Shown here: one piece after another, positions 32,252-40,411 of the stretch
Position numbering within the stretch: the first letter of the stretch is position 1
Layout: the number at the start of each line of letters is the position of its first letter
NCBI RefSeq assembly: GCF_003112535.1
Contig: NZ_BEWA01000002.1
Location: 372,001-436,000, forward strand
Source of the DNA: Streptomyces rishiriensis
GTDB taxonomy: Bacteria; Actinomycetota; Actinomycetes; Streptomycetales; Streptomycetaceae
Reading direction: 5' to 3'
Length of the DNA stretch: 64,000 nucleotides
Program-made: the position numbers and the translations under genes
Notes under the pieces: generated by a model
What the model saw: only the letters and a program-made list of their open reading frames with translations
The model's database searches: none
Told to the model about the DNA's origin: nothing

Positions 32252-33088
32252 CTACCGGTTCGCGTGCGCCAGGAACCGCTGCGCCGTCTCCGCCAGGACC
32301 TCGCGGCCGTCGCGCGCCCACAGGCCGTCGTTGAACAGCTCGACCTCGATCGCGCCCGTGTACCCGGCCGCCTCCACGTGGCCCCGCCACTCGCGCATGT
32401 CGATCGCGCCGTCGCCGATCTGGCCGCGGCCGTTGAGCACGCCCTCGGGCAACGGCGTGGTCCAGTCGGCGAGTTGGAAGCTGTGGATGCGGCCGCCCGC
32501 ACCCGCCCGGGCGATCTGGGCGGGGGCCCGGTCGTCCCACCAGACGTGGTACGTGTCCACCGTGACGCCGACCTGGTGGGCCGGGAAACGCTCGGCCAGG
32601 TCGAGGGCCTGGGCGAGCGTCGAGACCACGCAGCGGTCGGCCGCGTACATGGGATGCAGGGGCTCGATGGCCAGTTTCACCCCGTGCCGCTCGGCGTACG
32701 GGCCCAGTTCGGCGAGGGCGTCCGCGATGCGTTCGCGTGCGCCGTGCAGGTCCCTGGAGCCGGCGGGCAGACCGCCGGAGACCAGGACCAGCACCTCGGT
32801 GCCGAGGGCGGCCGCCTCGTCGACCGCGCGGCGGTTGTCGGCCAGGGCCGCCGCCCGCTCGGCGGGGTCGATCGCGGTGAGGAAGCCGCCCCGGCACAGG
32901 GTCGTCACCGTCAGGCCCGCGTCGCGGACCAGCTTCGCCGTCGCCTCCACGCCGTACGTCCGCACCGGCTCGCGCCACAGGCCGACGTTGACGACGCCCA
33001 GGTCCCGGCAGGCGTCGGCCAGTTCGGGCAGGGACAGCTGCTTCACCGTCATCTGGTTGACGGAGAAGCGGGCGAGGGAGCCGGTCAC
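32252..33088 (-). CDS. sugar phosphate isomerase/epimerase (TIM barrel)
   Basis: This 278-residue protein belongs to the xylose-isomerase-like TIM barrel (AP endonuclease 2) superfamily. Metal-binding positions fit KLAIEPLHPM (glutamate), VGVTVDTYHVWWD (aspartate and histidine), IHSFQLADW and the terminal glutamate of AIEVELFND. The enzyme should epimerise or isomerise a keto sugar or polyol derivative in the cytoplasm. GTG at 33088 overlaps the stop of the DUF993 gene by four bases. It is the last of three coupled genes (oxidoreductase, DUF993 protein, isomerase) opposite a LacI regulator, so it works in one catabolic route, probably after the dehydrogenase. Confidence 0.88.
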   Translation of the reverse strand: MTGSLARFSVNQMTVKQLSLPELADACRDLGVVNVGLWREPVRTYGVEATAKLVRDAGLTVTTLCRGGFLTAIDPAERAAALADNRRAVDEAAALGTEVLVLVSGGLPAGSRDLHGARERIADALAELGPYAERHGVKLAIEPLHPMYAADRCVVSTLAQALDLAERFPAHQVGVTVDTYHVWWDDRAPAQIARAGAGGRIHSFQLADWTTPLPEGVLNGRGQIGDGAIDMREWRGHVEAAGYTGAIEVELFNDGLWARDGREVLAETAQRFLAHANR

Positions 33089-34239
33089 TGGGTCACTCCG
33101 TACAGGGCGAGCAGGCTCTTCATCCGCTCCTCGGCGAGCTTGGGGTCGGGGAACAGGCCCAGGCCGTCGGCCAGTTCGTAGGCGCGGGCGAAGTGCGGGA
33201 GGGAGCGGGCCGACTGCAGACCGCCGACCATCGTGAAGTGCGACTGGTGGCCGGCCAGCCAGGCCAGGAAGACCACGCCCGTCTTGTAGAAGCGGGTGGG
33301 GGTCTGGAAGAGGTGGCGGGAGAGCTCGACCGTGGGGTCCAGCAGCTCCCGGAAGCCGGTCACGTTCCCCGTGTCGAGGACGCGGACCGCCTCCGCCGCC
33401 AGCGGTCCCAGCGGGTCGAAGATGCCGAGCAGGGCGTGACTGAAGCCCTGCTCGTCGCCCGCGATCAGCTCGGGGTAGTTGAAGTCGTCGCCGGTGTAGC
33501 AGCGCACGCCCTGCGGCAGCCTGCGCCGGACGTCGATCTCGCGCCGGGCGTCCAGCAGCGAGACCTTGATGCCCTCCACCTTGTCGGGGTGGGCGGCGAC
33601 GACGTCGAGGAAGGTGCCGGTGGCCGTGTCCAGGTCGGCGGAGCCCCAGTAGCCCTCCAGCGCCGGGTCGAACATCGGGCCCAGCCAGTGCAGGATCACC
33701 GGCTCGGCGGACTGGCGCAGCAGATGGCCGTAGACGTCGAGGTAGTCCTCGGGGCCCGAGGCCGCGGCCGCCAGGGCGCGGGAGGCCATGAGGATGGCCT
33801 GGGCGCCCGATTCCTCCACGAGGGCGAGCTGCTCCTCGTAGGCCGCGCGGACCTCGGCGAGCGTGCCGCCGGCGGTGAGCTGGTCGGTGCCGACGCCGCA
33901 GGCGATGCGGCCGCCGACCGCCTTGGCCTCGGCGGCGGAGCGGCGGATCAGCTCGGCCGCGCCCGCCCAGTCCAGGCCCATGCCGCGCTGGGCGGTGTCC
34001 ATCGCCTCGGCGACGCCGAGCCCGTGGGACCACAGGTGGCGGCGGAAGGCGAGGGTGGCGTCCCAGTCGACGGCGGCGGGCGAGTCGGGCGATCCGTCCG
34101 CGAAGGGGTCGGCGACGACGTGGGCGGCCGAGTAGACCGTCCGGGAGGCGAGGGGCGCGCCGGTGACCGGGACGAAGGGCTCGCTGCGGGGCTCGTAGGT
34201 CCGCAGGCCGCCGCCGGCGGCGGGCAGTCGCAGGGTCAC
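33085..34239 (-). CDS. DUF993 family protein (aldolase-like barrel)
   Basis: This 384-residue protein is a DUF993 member, a family of uncharacterised TIM-barrel proteins related in fold to dihydrodipicolinate synthase/aldolases. Characteristic stretches are RRHLWSHGLGVAEAMDTAQR, then GGRIACGVGTDQL, VILHWLGPMFDPALEGYWGS and KVEGIKVSLLDARREI. The lysine in GIKVSLLD sits where class I aldolases form a Schiff base, which is only suggestive. GTG at 34239 overlaps the oxidoreductase stop and its own stop overlaps the isomerase start. The context implies cleavage or rearrangement of an oxidised sugar. Confidence 0.85.
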   Translation of the reverse strand: MTLRLPAAGGGLRTYEPRSEPFVPVTGAPLASRTVYSAAHVVADPFADGSPDSPAAVDWDATLAFRRHLWSHGLGVAEAMDTAQRGMGLDWAGAAELIRRSAAEAKAVGGRIACGVGTDQLTAGGTLAEVRAAYEEQLALVEESGAQAILMASRALAAAASGPEDYLDVYGHLLRQSAEPVILHWLGPMFDPALEGYWGSADLDTATGTFLDVVAAHPDKVEGIKVSLLDARREIDVRRRLPQGVRCYTGDDFNYPELIAGDEQGFSHALLGIFDPLGPLAAEAVRVLDTGNVTGFRELLDPTVELSRHLFQTPTRFYKTGVVFLAWLAGHQSHFTMVGGLQSARSLPHFARAYELADGLGLFPDPKLAEERMKSLLALYGVTQ

Positions 34240-35393
34240 AGCGTGACCTCCGGGACGTCGAGACGGCGGCCCTCGGCGGAGGACCTCAGGCCCAGTTCGG
34301 CGAGCTGGACGCCGCGGGCGCCTGCCAGCAGGTCCCAGTGGTAGGGGGCGTCGGCGTAGACATGCCGGAGGAAGAGCTCCCACTGGGCCTTGAAGCCGTT
34401 GTCGAAGTCGCCGTTGTCGGGGACCTCCTGCCACTGGTCGCGGAAGACCTCGGTGGCGGGGATGTCCGGGTTCCAGACCGGCTTGGGGGTCGCGGAGCGG
34501 TGCTGGACACGGCAGTTGCGCAGCCCTGCGACGGCCGAGCCCTCGGTGCCGTCGACCTGGAACTCGACGAGTTCGTCGCGGTGGACGCGCACGGCCCAGG
34601 AGGAGTTGATCTGGGCGATCGCGCCGCCCTCCAGCTCGAAGACGCCGTAGGCGGCGTCGTCGGCGGTGGCGTCGTAGGGCTTGTCCTGCTCGTCCCAGCG
34701 CTGGGGGATGTGGGTGGCGGTGAGGGCCTGGACGGACTTCACCCGGCCGAACAGCTCGTGCAGGACGTACTCCCAGTGCGGGAACATGTCGACGACGATG
34801 CCGCCGCCGTCCTCCGCGCGGTAGTTCCAGGACGGGCGCTGGGCGGCCTGCCAGTCGCCCTCGAAGACCCAGTAGCCGAACTCGCCGCGGACGGACAGGA
34901 TCCGGCCGAAGAAGCCGCCGTCGATGAGGCGCTTGAGCTTGAGCAGGCCCGGCAGGAACAGCTTGTCCTGGACGACGCCGTGCTTGACCCCGGCGGCGGT
35001 GGCCAGGCGGGCCAGTTCCAGGGCTCCGTCGAGGCCGGTCGCGGTGGGCTTCTCCGTGTAGACGTGCTTGCCGGCGGCGACCGCCTTCCTGATCGCCTCC
35101 TCGCGGGCGGAGGTGACCTGGGCGTCGAAGTAGATCTCGACGGTCGGGTCGGCGAGGACCGCGTCGAGGTCGGTGGAGACGTTCCGCGGGTCCAGGCCGT
35201 GCTGCTCGGCGAGCGCCTTCAGGGCGTGCTCGCGGCGGCCGACGAGGACCGGTTCCGGCCACAGCACGGTGCCGTCGCCGAGGTCGAGTCCGCCCTGTTC
35301 GCGCAGCGCCAGGATGGAGCGGACGAGGTGCTGGCGGTAGCCCATGCGCCCGGTCACCCCGTTCATGGCGATCCGCACCGTCTTGCGTGTCAC
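34236..35393 (-). CDS. Gfo/Idh/MocA family oxidoreductase
   Basis: This 385-residue NAD(P)-dependent dehydrogenase starts with a Rossmann fold at IAMNGVTGRMGYRQHLVRS. The family's EKP motif is present in GKHVYTEKPTATGLDGALE (catalytic lysine near residue 116), followed by GVVQDKLFLPGLLKLKRL. The C-terminal alpha/beta domain holds DMFPHWEYVLHELFG with the likely catalytic histidine. It probably oxidises a hydroxyl of a sugar, inositol or glycoside. The GTG start at 35393 follows AGGGAT. It is the first gene of a three-gene coupled unit and diverges from a LacI regulator across a 299-base region containing an AAGCGCTT operator. Confidence 0.9.
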   Translation of the reverse strand: MTRKTVRIAMNGVTGRMGYRQHLVRSILALREQGGLDLGDGTVLWPEPVLVGRREHALKALAEQHGLDPRNVSTDLDAVLADPTVEIYFDAQVTSAREEAIRKAVAAGKHVYTEKPTATGLDGALELARLATAAGVKHGVVQDKLFLPGLLKLKRLIDGGFFGRILSVRGEFGYWVFEGDWQAAQRPSWNYRAEDGGGIVVDMFPHWEYVLHELFGRVKSVQALTATHIPQRWDEQDKPYDATADDAAYGVFELEGGAIAQINSSWAVRVHRDELVEFQVDGTEGSAVAGLRNCRVQHRSATPKPVWNPDIPATEVFRDQWQEVPDNGDFDNGFKAQWELFLRHVYADAPYHWDLLAGARGVQLAELGLRSSAEGRRLDVPEVTL

Positions 35394-35485
35394 GTCGATC
35401 CCTTCGTAGGCGTCGTGCGCAGCGTGGCCGCGCGTTTCGTACGCGTTGTGCGCGCCGCGTACGCCTCTTCCTGATCAGCGTGACA

Positions 35486-35499
35486 GCAAGCGCTTTCTA
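35486..35499. promoter_or_regulatory. LacI-type operator in a divergent promoter region
   Basis: AGCAAGCGCTTTCT has the symmetric core AAGCGCTT with a central CG, typical of LacI/GalR operators. It lies between the oxidoreductase (start 35393, minus) and the LacI gene (start 35693, plus), so that regulator can control both directions. Confidence 0.7.
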
Positions 35500-35692
35500 T
35501 ACAGGAAGAAGCTAGCCTCTGACCCGTGGTCCGGACAAGACCGTGTCCATCCCGAGTTGTTCGAGGGGGCGAACAACGGGGCTCCTGGGCCGTAAGGTCG
35601 GCTCGACACGCCCGGAACCGCGCCTGCCCAGGCTGCTGTCCACCAGGGCGTACGACGACGTACGACGAGATGTGTGACCGGAGGACGACGAG

Positions 35693-36739
35693 ATGACGGT
35701 GACCCTGGCGGACGTGGCGGCCCGCGCGCAGGTCTCGCCCGCGACGGTGTCGCGCGTGCTGAACGGGAACTACCCCGTGGCCGCTACCACCAGGGAGCGG
35801 GTGCTGCGGGCGGTCGACGAGCTGGACTACGTGCTGAACGGGCCGGCGAGCGCGCTGGCCGCCGCCACGTCCGACCTGGTCGGCATTCTGGTGAACGACA
35901 TCGCCGACCCCTTCTTCGGGATCATGGCGAGCGCGATCCAGTCGGAGATCGGGGGGCCGGGCGGCCGGGCCGGCGGCGAGCGGCTCGCCGTGGTCTGCAA
36001 CACCGGGGGCTCTCCGGAGCGCGAGCTGACCTATCTGACGCTGCTGCAGCGGCAGCGGGCGGCGGCCGTGGTGCTCACCGGCGGGGCCGTGGAGGACGAG
36101 CCGCACGCCTCGGCGGTGGCGGCGAAGCTGCGCAGGCTCGGCGAGGCGGGCACGCGCGTGGTGCTGTGCGGCCGGCCGCCGGCGCCCGAGACCTCGGCCA
36201 TAGCCCTGACCTTCGACAACCGCGGGGGCGGCCGGGAGCTGACCGAGCACCTCATCGGGCTCGGACACCGCCGGCTCGGCTACATCGCGGGGCCCGAGGA
36301 GCGCACGACCACCCGGCACCGGCTGGAGGGCCACCGGGCGGCGCTGGCCGCGGCCGGCATCGAGGAGGACCCGCACTGGACCGTGCACGGCCGTTACGAC
36401 CGGCGGGCCGGCTACGAGGCGACCCTGGAACTGCTGCGCCGGGACCCCTCCCTGACGGCGGTCGTCGCCGCCAACGACTCCGTCGCGCTCGGGGCCTGCG
36501 CGGCGCTGCGGGAGTCGGGGCTGCGGATCCCTGAGGACGTGTCGGTGGCGGGGTTCGACGACCTTCCGTTCAGCATCGACGTGGTGCCCTCGCTCACCAC
36601 GGTACGGCTGCCGCTGGCGGAGGCCGGGGCGCGGGCGGGACGCATCGCCATGGGCCGCGAGGAGCCGCCGCCCGGCGGGATCGCCACGATCCGCGGGGAG
36701 TTGATGGTGCGCGGGTCGTCGGGGACGCCGCGGACCTGA
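35693..36739 (+). CDS. LacI-family transcriptional regulator
   Basis: This is a 348-residue repressor. Its helix-turn-helix is LADVAARAQVSPATVSRVLN, with hinge ELDYVLNGPASALAAATSD. The ligand domain starts at LVGILVNDIADPFFGIMAS and ends with VPSLTTVRLPLAEAGARAG. It has a slightly expanded loop after IQSEIGG (PGGRAGGE). The gene diverges from the oxidoreductase/DUF993/isomerase unit and a LacI-type operator lies between them, so it most likely represses that unit until its sugar is present. ATG at 35693 has GGAGGACGACG upstream. Confidence 0.9.
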   Translation: MTVTLADVAARAQVSPATVSRVLNGNYPVAATTRERVLRAVDELDYVLNGPASALAAATSDLVGILVNDIADPFFGIMASAIQSEIGGPGGRAGGERLAVVCNTGGSPERELTYLTLLQRQRAAAVVLTGGAVEDEPHASAVAAKLRRLGEAGTRVVLCGRPPAPETSAIALTFDNRGGGRELTEHLIGLGHRRLGYIAGPEERTTTRHRLEGHRAALAAAGIEEDPHWTVHGRYDRRAGYEATLELLRRDPSLTAVVAANDSVALGACAALRESGLRIPEDVSVAGFDDLPFSIDVVPSLTTVRLPLAEAGARAGRIAMGREEPPPGGIATIRGELMVRGSSGTPRT

Positions 36740-36920
36740 CGCCGGCGCGCCGGACCACCCCCGGCCCGGACCTCACCGCGGCACCCGGCGGACCGGGTCC
36801 GGGCACCCGGCCTGGGCGGGGGCGGGGCCTGGGCCGGGCACCCGGCCTGGGCGGGGGCCTGGTCGGGACCGGAGCCTGGGCCGGGACCGAGGCCGGGGGC
36901 CGAAGCAGGGACCGGGGCCG

Positions 36921-37320
36921 GCGGGCACTGCGCCTCACCGTCGCCGGGGGATCGGGGCCGAGGCCGGCACCGCGGCCGGGGGCCGAAGCCGCGGCCGGGG
37001 CCGGCAGGCGCGCGCCTCACCGTCGCCGGGGAACCGGGGCCGGAGCCGAGGCCCGGCCCTCAGGCACTGTGCCTCACCCCCGCCGAGGGACCGGGGCCGG
37101 GGCCGGGCCGGCGGGCACTGCGCCTCACCGTCGCCGGGGGATCGGGGCCGAGGCCGGCACGGCGGCCGGGGGCCGAAGCCGCGGCCGGGGCCGGCAGGCG
37201 CGCGCCTCACCGTCGCCGGGGAACCGGGGCCGGAGCCGAGGCCCGGCCCTCAGGCACTGTGCCTCACCCCCGCCGAGGGACCGGGGCCGGGGCCGGGCCG
37301 GCGGGCACTGCGCCTCGACG
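36921..37320. repeat. 190-bp tandem repeat with three internal sub-units
   Basis: Copy 1 is 36921-37110, copy 2 is 37111-37300 and a partial third begins at 37301. The full copies differ at one noticed position (GGCACCGCGG against GGCACGGCGG). Each copy contains three diverged sub-units marked by GCCTCAC at spacings of 82, 57 and 51 bases, so the array is a higher-order repeat. Near-identity of the copies points to recent duplication. Confidence 0.9.
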
Positions 37321-37488
37321 TCGCCGGGACCGGTCGGCCGGGCCGTTCTCCACGAGAGCGACGAACACGTTGCGCGGCTCCACGCCCGCGCGGGCGCGCC
37401 GCCGAGCGGAAGCGGGCGTTGGGCCGGCGCATCGACCCCCACGTGCCCCACGACTCCCACGCCCCCCACAACCCTCACGGGGACTGTA

Positions 37489-37504
37489 CGTACCAGTAGG
37501 TACG
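37489..37504 (+). promoter_or_regulatory. short inverted repeat upstream of the isomerase gene
   Basis: CGTACC-AGTA-GGTACG has perfect 6-bp arms 60 bases before the start at 37564. It is a candidate operator; no regulator is assigned. Confidence 0.4.
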
Positions 37505-37563
37505 GAGGGTGGGCGTCCGCCTGCACTGGACCCGCGTGCCGCGTCCGGGTGAGAGTGGGGAGC

Positions 37564-38364
37564 ATGAAGTTCGCCTTTTCCACTCTCGGTGTCCCCGGTC
37601 TGCCCGTTTCCGATGTGCTGCGGCTCGCGGTCGCGCACGGCTATCACGGCGTGGAGGTGCGCGCCCATCCCGAGGAGCCGGTCCACCCCGGACTGAGTCC
37701 GGACGAACGGACCGCTGTCGCCGCCGAGTTCAAGGCGGCGGGCGTCGAGATCCTCGGGATCGCGGGGTACGCGCGGGTCGCCGCACCCGGCGACGACGAG
37801 CCCGTGCTCGACGAGATCCGCGGCCTCGTCGGCCTCGCCCGCGATCTCGGCGCGCCGTTCGTCCGCGTCTTCCCGGGCGGCTCCGAGGAACAGCCCGACG
37901 CGGACACCGACGCCGTGGCCGCCCGACGGCTCGGGACCGCCGCCGAGCACGCCGCCGACCTCGGCGTGCGCATCCTGGTGGAGACCCACGACTCGCACCG
38001 CACCGGCGCGGACGTCATCCGGATCATCGGTCCCGTCGGACACCGTCAGGTCGGCGCGCTGTGGGACGTCATGCACACCTGGCTGGGCGGCGAGCAGCCG
38101 CAGGACACGTACGCCGCGCTGTCGCCGTTCCTCGGCTACGTGCAGGTCAAGGACATCGTCTCGGCCGAGGACACCACCCCGCTGGCGCTGGGCGACGGGG
38201 TGCTGCCGCTCGCGGAGTCCGTCGAGGTCCTGACCCGGAACGGCTGGGACGGCTGGCTGTGCTGGGAGTACGAGAAGCGCTGGTACGAGGCCGCGGAGCC
38301 CCTGGAGGGCCTCCTCGACGCGGGTCGCGCCCACCTGGGCCGCCTGCTCAACGACTCGGCGTGA
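37564..38364 (+). CDS. sugar phosphate isomerase/epimerase (TIM barrel)
   Basis: This 266-residue xylose-isomerase-like barrel protein begins MKFAFSTLGVPGLPVSDVLR. Metal-site segments are HGYHGVEVRAHPEE, LVETHDSHRTGADV (glutamate and histidine), GALWDVMHTWLGGE (aspartate, histidine) and the final WLCWEYEKRW glutamate. It is a different branch from the isomerase at 32252 but could act on a related sugar. ATG at 37564 follows GTGGGGAGC. It stands alone between the repeat tract and a convergent acetyltransferase gene. Substrate unknown. Confidence 0.87.
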   Translation: MKFAFSTLGVPGLPVSDVLRLAVAHGYHGVEVRAHPEEPVHPGLSPDERTAVAAEFKAAGVEILGIAGYARVAAPGDDEPVLDEIRGLVGLARDLGAPFVRVFPGGSEEQPDADTDAVAARRLGTAAEHAADLGVRILVETHDSHRTGADVIRIIGPVGHRQVGALWDVMHTWLGGEQPQDTYAALSPFLGYVQVKDIVSAEDTTPLALGDGVLPLAESVEVLTRNGWDGWLCWEYEKRWYEAAEPLEGLLDAGRAHLGRLLNDSA

Positions 38365-38514
38365 GTCCGGGACGACCGCGCCGCTGAGGCGTGTCCCGAG
38401 CGGGCCGGTCCCGGCGCGTGCCGCGTCCGGCCGCACGGGGCGGCGGCCCGCGCCGGGCGGTCGTCGTCCGGCGGTCGTGTCGCGGGGCGCCGTCCGGCGC
38501 TGCGGGGGCGGTCG

Positions 38515-39147
38515 TCAGTCCGTGCGGGGGAGGTGGCGGGCCACCCGGTCCGTCAGCCGCCGCTCGCACTCGGGCCATTCCTCCGCCGTGACGGAGAAGA
38601 TCGCGGAGTCGCGCAGCCGGTCCTCCTCGCCCGGCGCCCAGGAGCGGGACCAGTTGCGCAGGACGCCCTCGAAGCGGGCGCCGACGCTTTCGATCGCCGC
38701 GCGAGAGCGGCTGTTGCGGGCGTCCGTCTTCAGGTCCACCCGGGAGACGCCCCACTGAGTGAAGGCATGCCGGAAGAGGAGGAGCTTGGCCTCGGCGTTG
38801 ACGCCCGTGCCCTGTGCGGAGCCGGCCAGCCAGGTGAAGCCGACCTCGACGGCGTCGAGGCGGTCGTCGGAACGCCAGGACCGCGGCTCCCAGTAGGAGG
38901 TCGCGCCGACCGCCCGGCCGGTGGCGAGGGAGATCTGCGCGTAGGGCACGAGCCGGCCCGTCGCCGCGCGGGCGAGCTGCGCGTCGAGGTAGTCGTCGAT
39001 CTCGTGGGCCCTGGGCACCCAGGTGAAGGCGTACGTCCCCCTGTCCTCCTCGGCCGCCACCGCCAGCTCGGCCGCGTGCCGGCGCTCCAGCGGCTCCAGG
39101 CGCACCAGCGCGCCCTCCAGAACCGGCCCGCTCCATGCGAAGCTCAC
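38515..39147 (-). CDS. GNAT acetyltransferase, RimJ/RimL type
   Basis: This is a 210-residue N-acetyltransferase. [20 protein letters not shown] is the typical RimJ/RimL opening. AEVGFTWL-type strands ([20 protein letters not shown]) and the acetyl-CoA region followed by [20 protein letters not shown] and [10 protein letters not shown] complete the fold. The pyrophosphate loop reads AQGTGVN rather than the full R/QxxGxG/A. It may acetylate protein N-termini or a small amine. The GTG start at 39147 is used in place of ATG; it lies 28 bases from the EPSP synthase stop upstream, so co-transcription with that gene is likely. Confidence 0.87.
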   Translation of the reverse strand: MSFAWSGPVLEGALVRLEPLERRHAAELAVAAEEDRGTYAFTWVPRAHEIDDYLDAQLARAATGRLVPYAQISLATGRAVGATSYWEPRSWRSDDRLDAVEVGFTWLAGSAQGTGVNAEAKLLLFRHAFTQWGVSRVDLKTDARNSRSRAAIESVGARFEGVLRNWSRSWAPGEEDRLRDSAIFSVTAEEWPECERRLTDRVARHLPRTD

Positions 39148-39175
39148 TTCGACGTCGTCCTTTCGCGTTCCCTGC

Positions 39176-40411
39176 TCAGACGTGCAGCTCCGCGAACGCC
39201 TCGTGGAAGCCGGGGAAAGTCTTGCGGACGCAGCCGGGGTCGTCGAACGAGATTCCGGGGACGCGCAGGCCGGTCACCGCGAAGGACATGACGATGCGGT
39301 GGTCGCCGAAGGTCTTGACGTCGGCGCCGACGGGGGCGGCGCCGGGCACGATCTCGATCCAGTCCGGGCCGGTGTCCACCCGCACCCCCATCCGCCGCAG
39401 GTTCTCCGCGCAGGCCTCCAGCCGGTCGCACTCCTTCACCCGGGTGTTCGCCACGTCCTCGATGCGCACGGGTCCGGAGGCGAAGGGGGCGATCGCGGCG
39501 AGCGTCGGCATGGTGTCCGAGATGTCCCGCATGTTGACCGTGAGGCCGCGGAGTTCGCCGGTGCCGGCCACCGTCGTGCGGTCGGCTCCCACGTCCACCC
39601 GGGCGCCCATCCGGCGCAGAACGTCCACGAAGCCCAGGTCGCCCTGGAGCGCGCCCGCGCCGAGGCCCGGCACGGTCACCTCGCCGCCGGTGACCGCGGC
39701 CGCCGCGAAGAAGTAGCTCGCCGTCGACGCGTCGGGCTCGATGGCGTACGTGGTCGCCCGGTAGCCGCCCGGCGCGACGACGTAGGTGTTCCCCTCGCGG
39801 TCCGCCTGCGCCCCGAAGGCCCGCATCATGGCGAGCGTGATGTCCACGTAGGGCGCGGAGACCAGGTCCGTGACGGTGATCCGCAGGCCGGTGCGGGTGA
39901 GCGGGCCGAGCAGCAGGAGGGCGGTCAGGTACTGGGAGGACTGGCCGGCGTCCAGCACCACCTCTCCGCCTTCGACGCCGGCCGCGCGCACGGTGAGCGG
40001 GTGGTGGCCCTCGGCCTCCTCGTGCCGCAGGTCCACGCCCAGGTCGCGCAGGGCGCGGGTGAGCGGGAGGAGGGGGCGGCGGCGCATCTGGGGCGAGGCG
40101 TCGAAGCGGTAGACGCCGTGGCCGGCGGCGGCGAGGGCGGGCAGGAAGCGTGCCGTGGTCGCGCCGTCCCGGCAGTACACGTCGGCCTCGGCGAGCGCCG
40201 GTCCCTGCGGGCGGCCGTCGATCTGCCAGGCGTCCGGTGTGCGTCCGACGCGGTAGCCGAGCCGGGTCAGGCCCTCGGCGAACCCCTCGGTGTCGTCCGA
40301 ACGGAGGGGGCGCTGGAGGGTGGTGACTCCGTCGGCGGCCGCGGCCAGGAACAGGGCGCGGGCGGTGAGGGACTTGGATCCGGGGATCTCGACGAGGGCC
40401 ATGCCCCTCAT
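39176..40411 (-). CDS. aroA: 3-phosphoshikimate 1-carboxyvinyltransferase (EPSP synthase), divergent
   Basis: This 411-residue enzyme transfers enolpyruvate from PEP to shikimate 3-phosphate. [10 protein letters not shown] (residues 11-20) holds the catalytic Lys-Ser and Arg; [48 protein letters not shown] and KTFPGF supply the other substrate residues. The usual NAGTAMR loop reads DGATTAR (82-88), placing alanine where E. coli has Gly96. The start ATG at 40411 overlaps the EamA stop (ATGA); ATG at 40402 is less likely. A window cannot show whether a canonical paralogue exists elsewhere, so this may be a secondary copy. Confidence 0.9.
   Translation of the reverse strand: MRGMALVEIPGSKSLTARALFLAAAADGVTTLQRPLRSDDTEGFAEGLTRLGYRVGRTPDAWQIDGRPQGPALAEADVYCRDGATTARFLPALAAAGHGVYRFDASPQMRRRPLLPLTRALRDLGVDLRHEEAEGHHPLTVRAAGVEGGEVVLDAGQSSQYLTALLLLGPLTRTGLRITVTDLVSAPYVDITLAMMRAFGAQADREGNTYVVAPGGYRATTYAIEPDASTASYFFAAAAVTGGEVTVPGLGAGALQGDLGFVDVLRRMGARVDVGADRTTVAGTGELRGLTVNMRDISDTMPTLAAIAPFASGPVRIEDVANTRVKECDRLEACAENLRRMGVRVDTGPDWIEIVPGAAPVGADVKTFGDHRIVMSFAVTGLRVPGISFDDPGCVRKTFPGFHEAFAELHV

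Larger units (their letters stand above)
36740..37563. other. 824-base non-coding region with tandem repeats
   Basis: No gene is supported. The region contains a 22-bp GC-rich direct repeat (GGGCACCCGGCCTGGGCGGG at 36804 and 36836), then a 190-bp unit present in two full copies plus a partial third (36921-37320), then a possible operator CGTACC-AGTA-GGTACG (37489-37504) ahead of the isomerase gene at 37564. Open frames across the repeat shift phase from copy to copy, because 190 is not a multiple of three. Confidence 0.75.

Noticed and set aside
36412..37020. 202-codon minus-strand frame at the end of the LacI gene and repeat tract
   Set aside because: Proline/arginine-rich translation, partly antisense to LacI, and phase changes between repeat copies.
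36921..37320. CRISPR-like array
   Set aside because: Repeats are long, contiguous and 190 bp in period, with no unique spacers and no cas genes.
38365..38514. Terminator between the isomerase and acetyltransferase genes
   Set aside because: The gap is GC-rich with repeated GGCGGTCGT words, but no clean inverted repeat comparable to the other terminators was found by eye.
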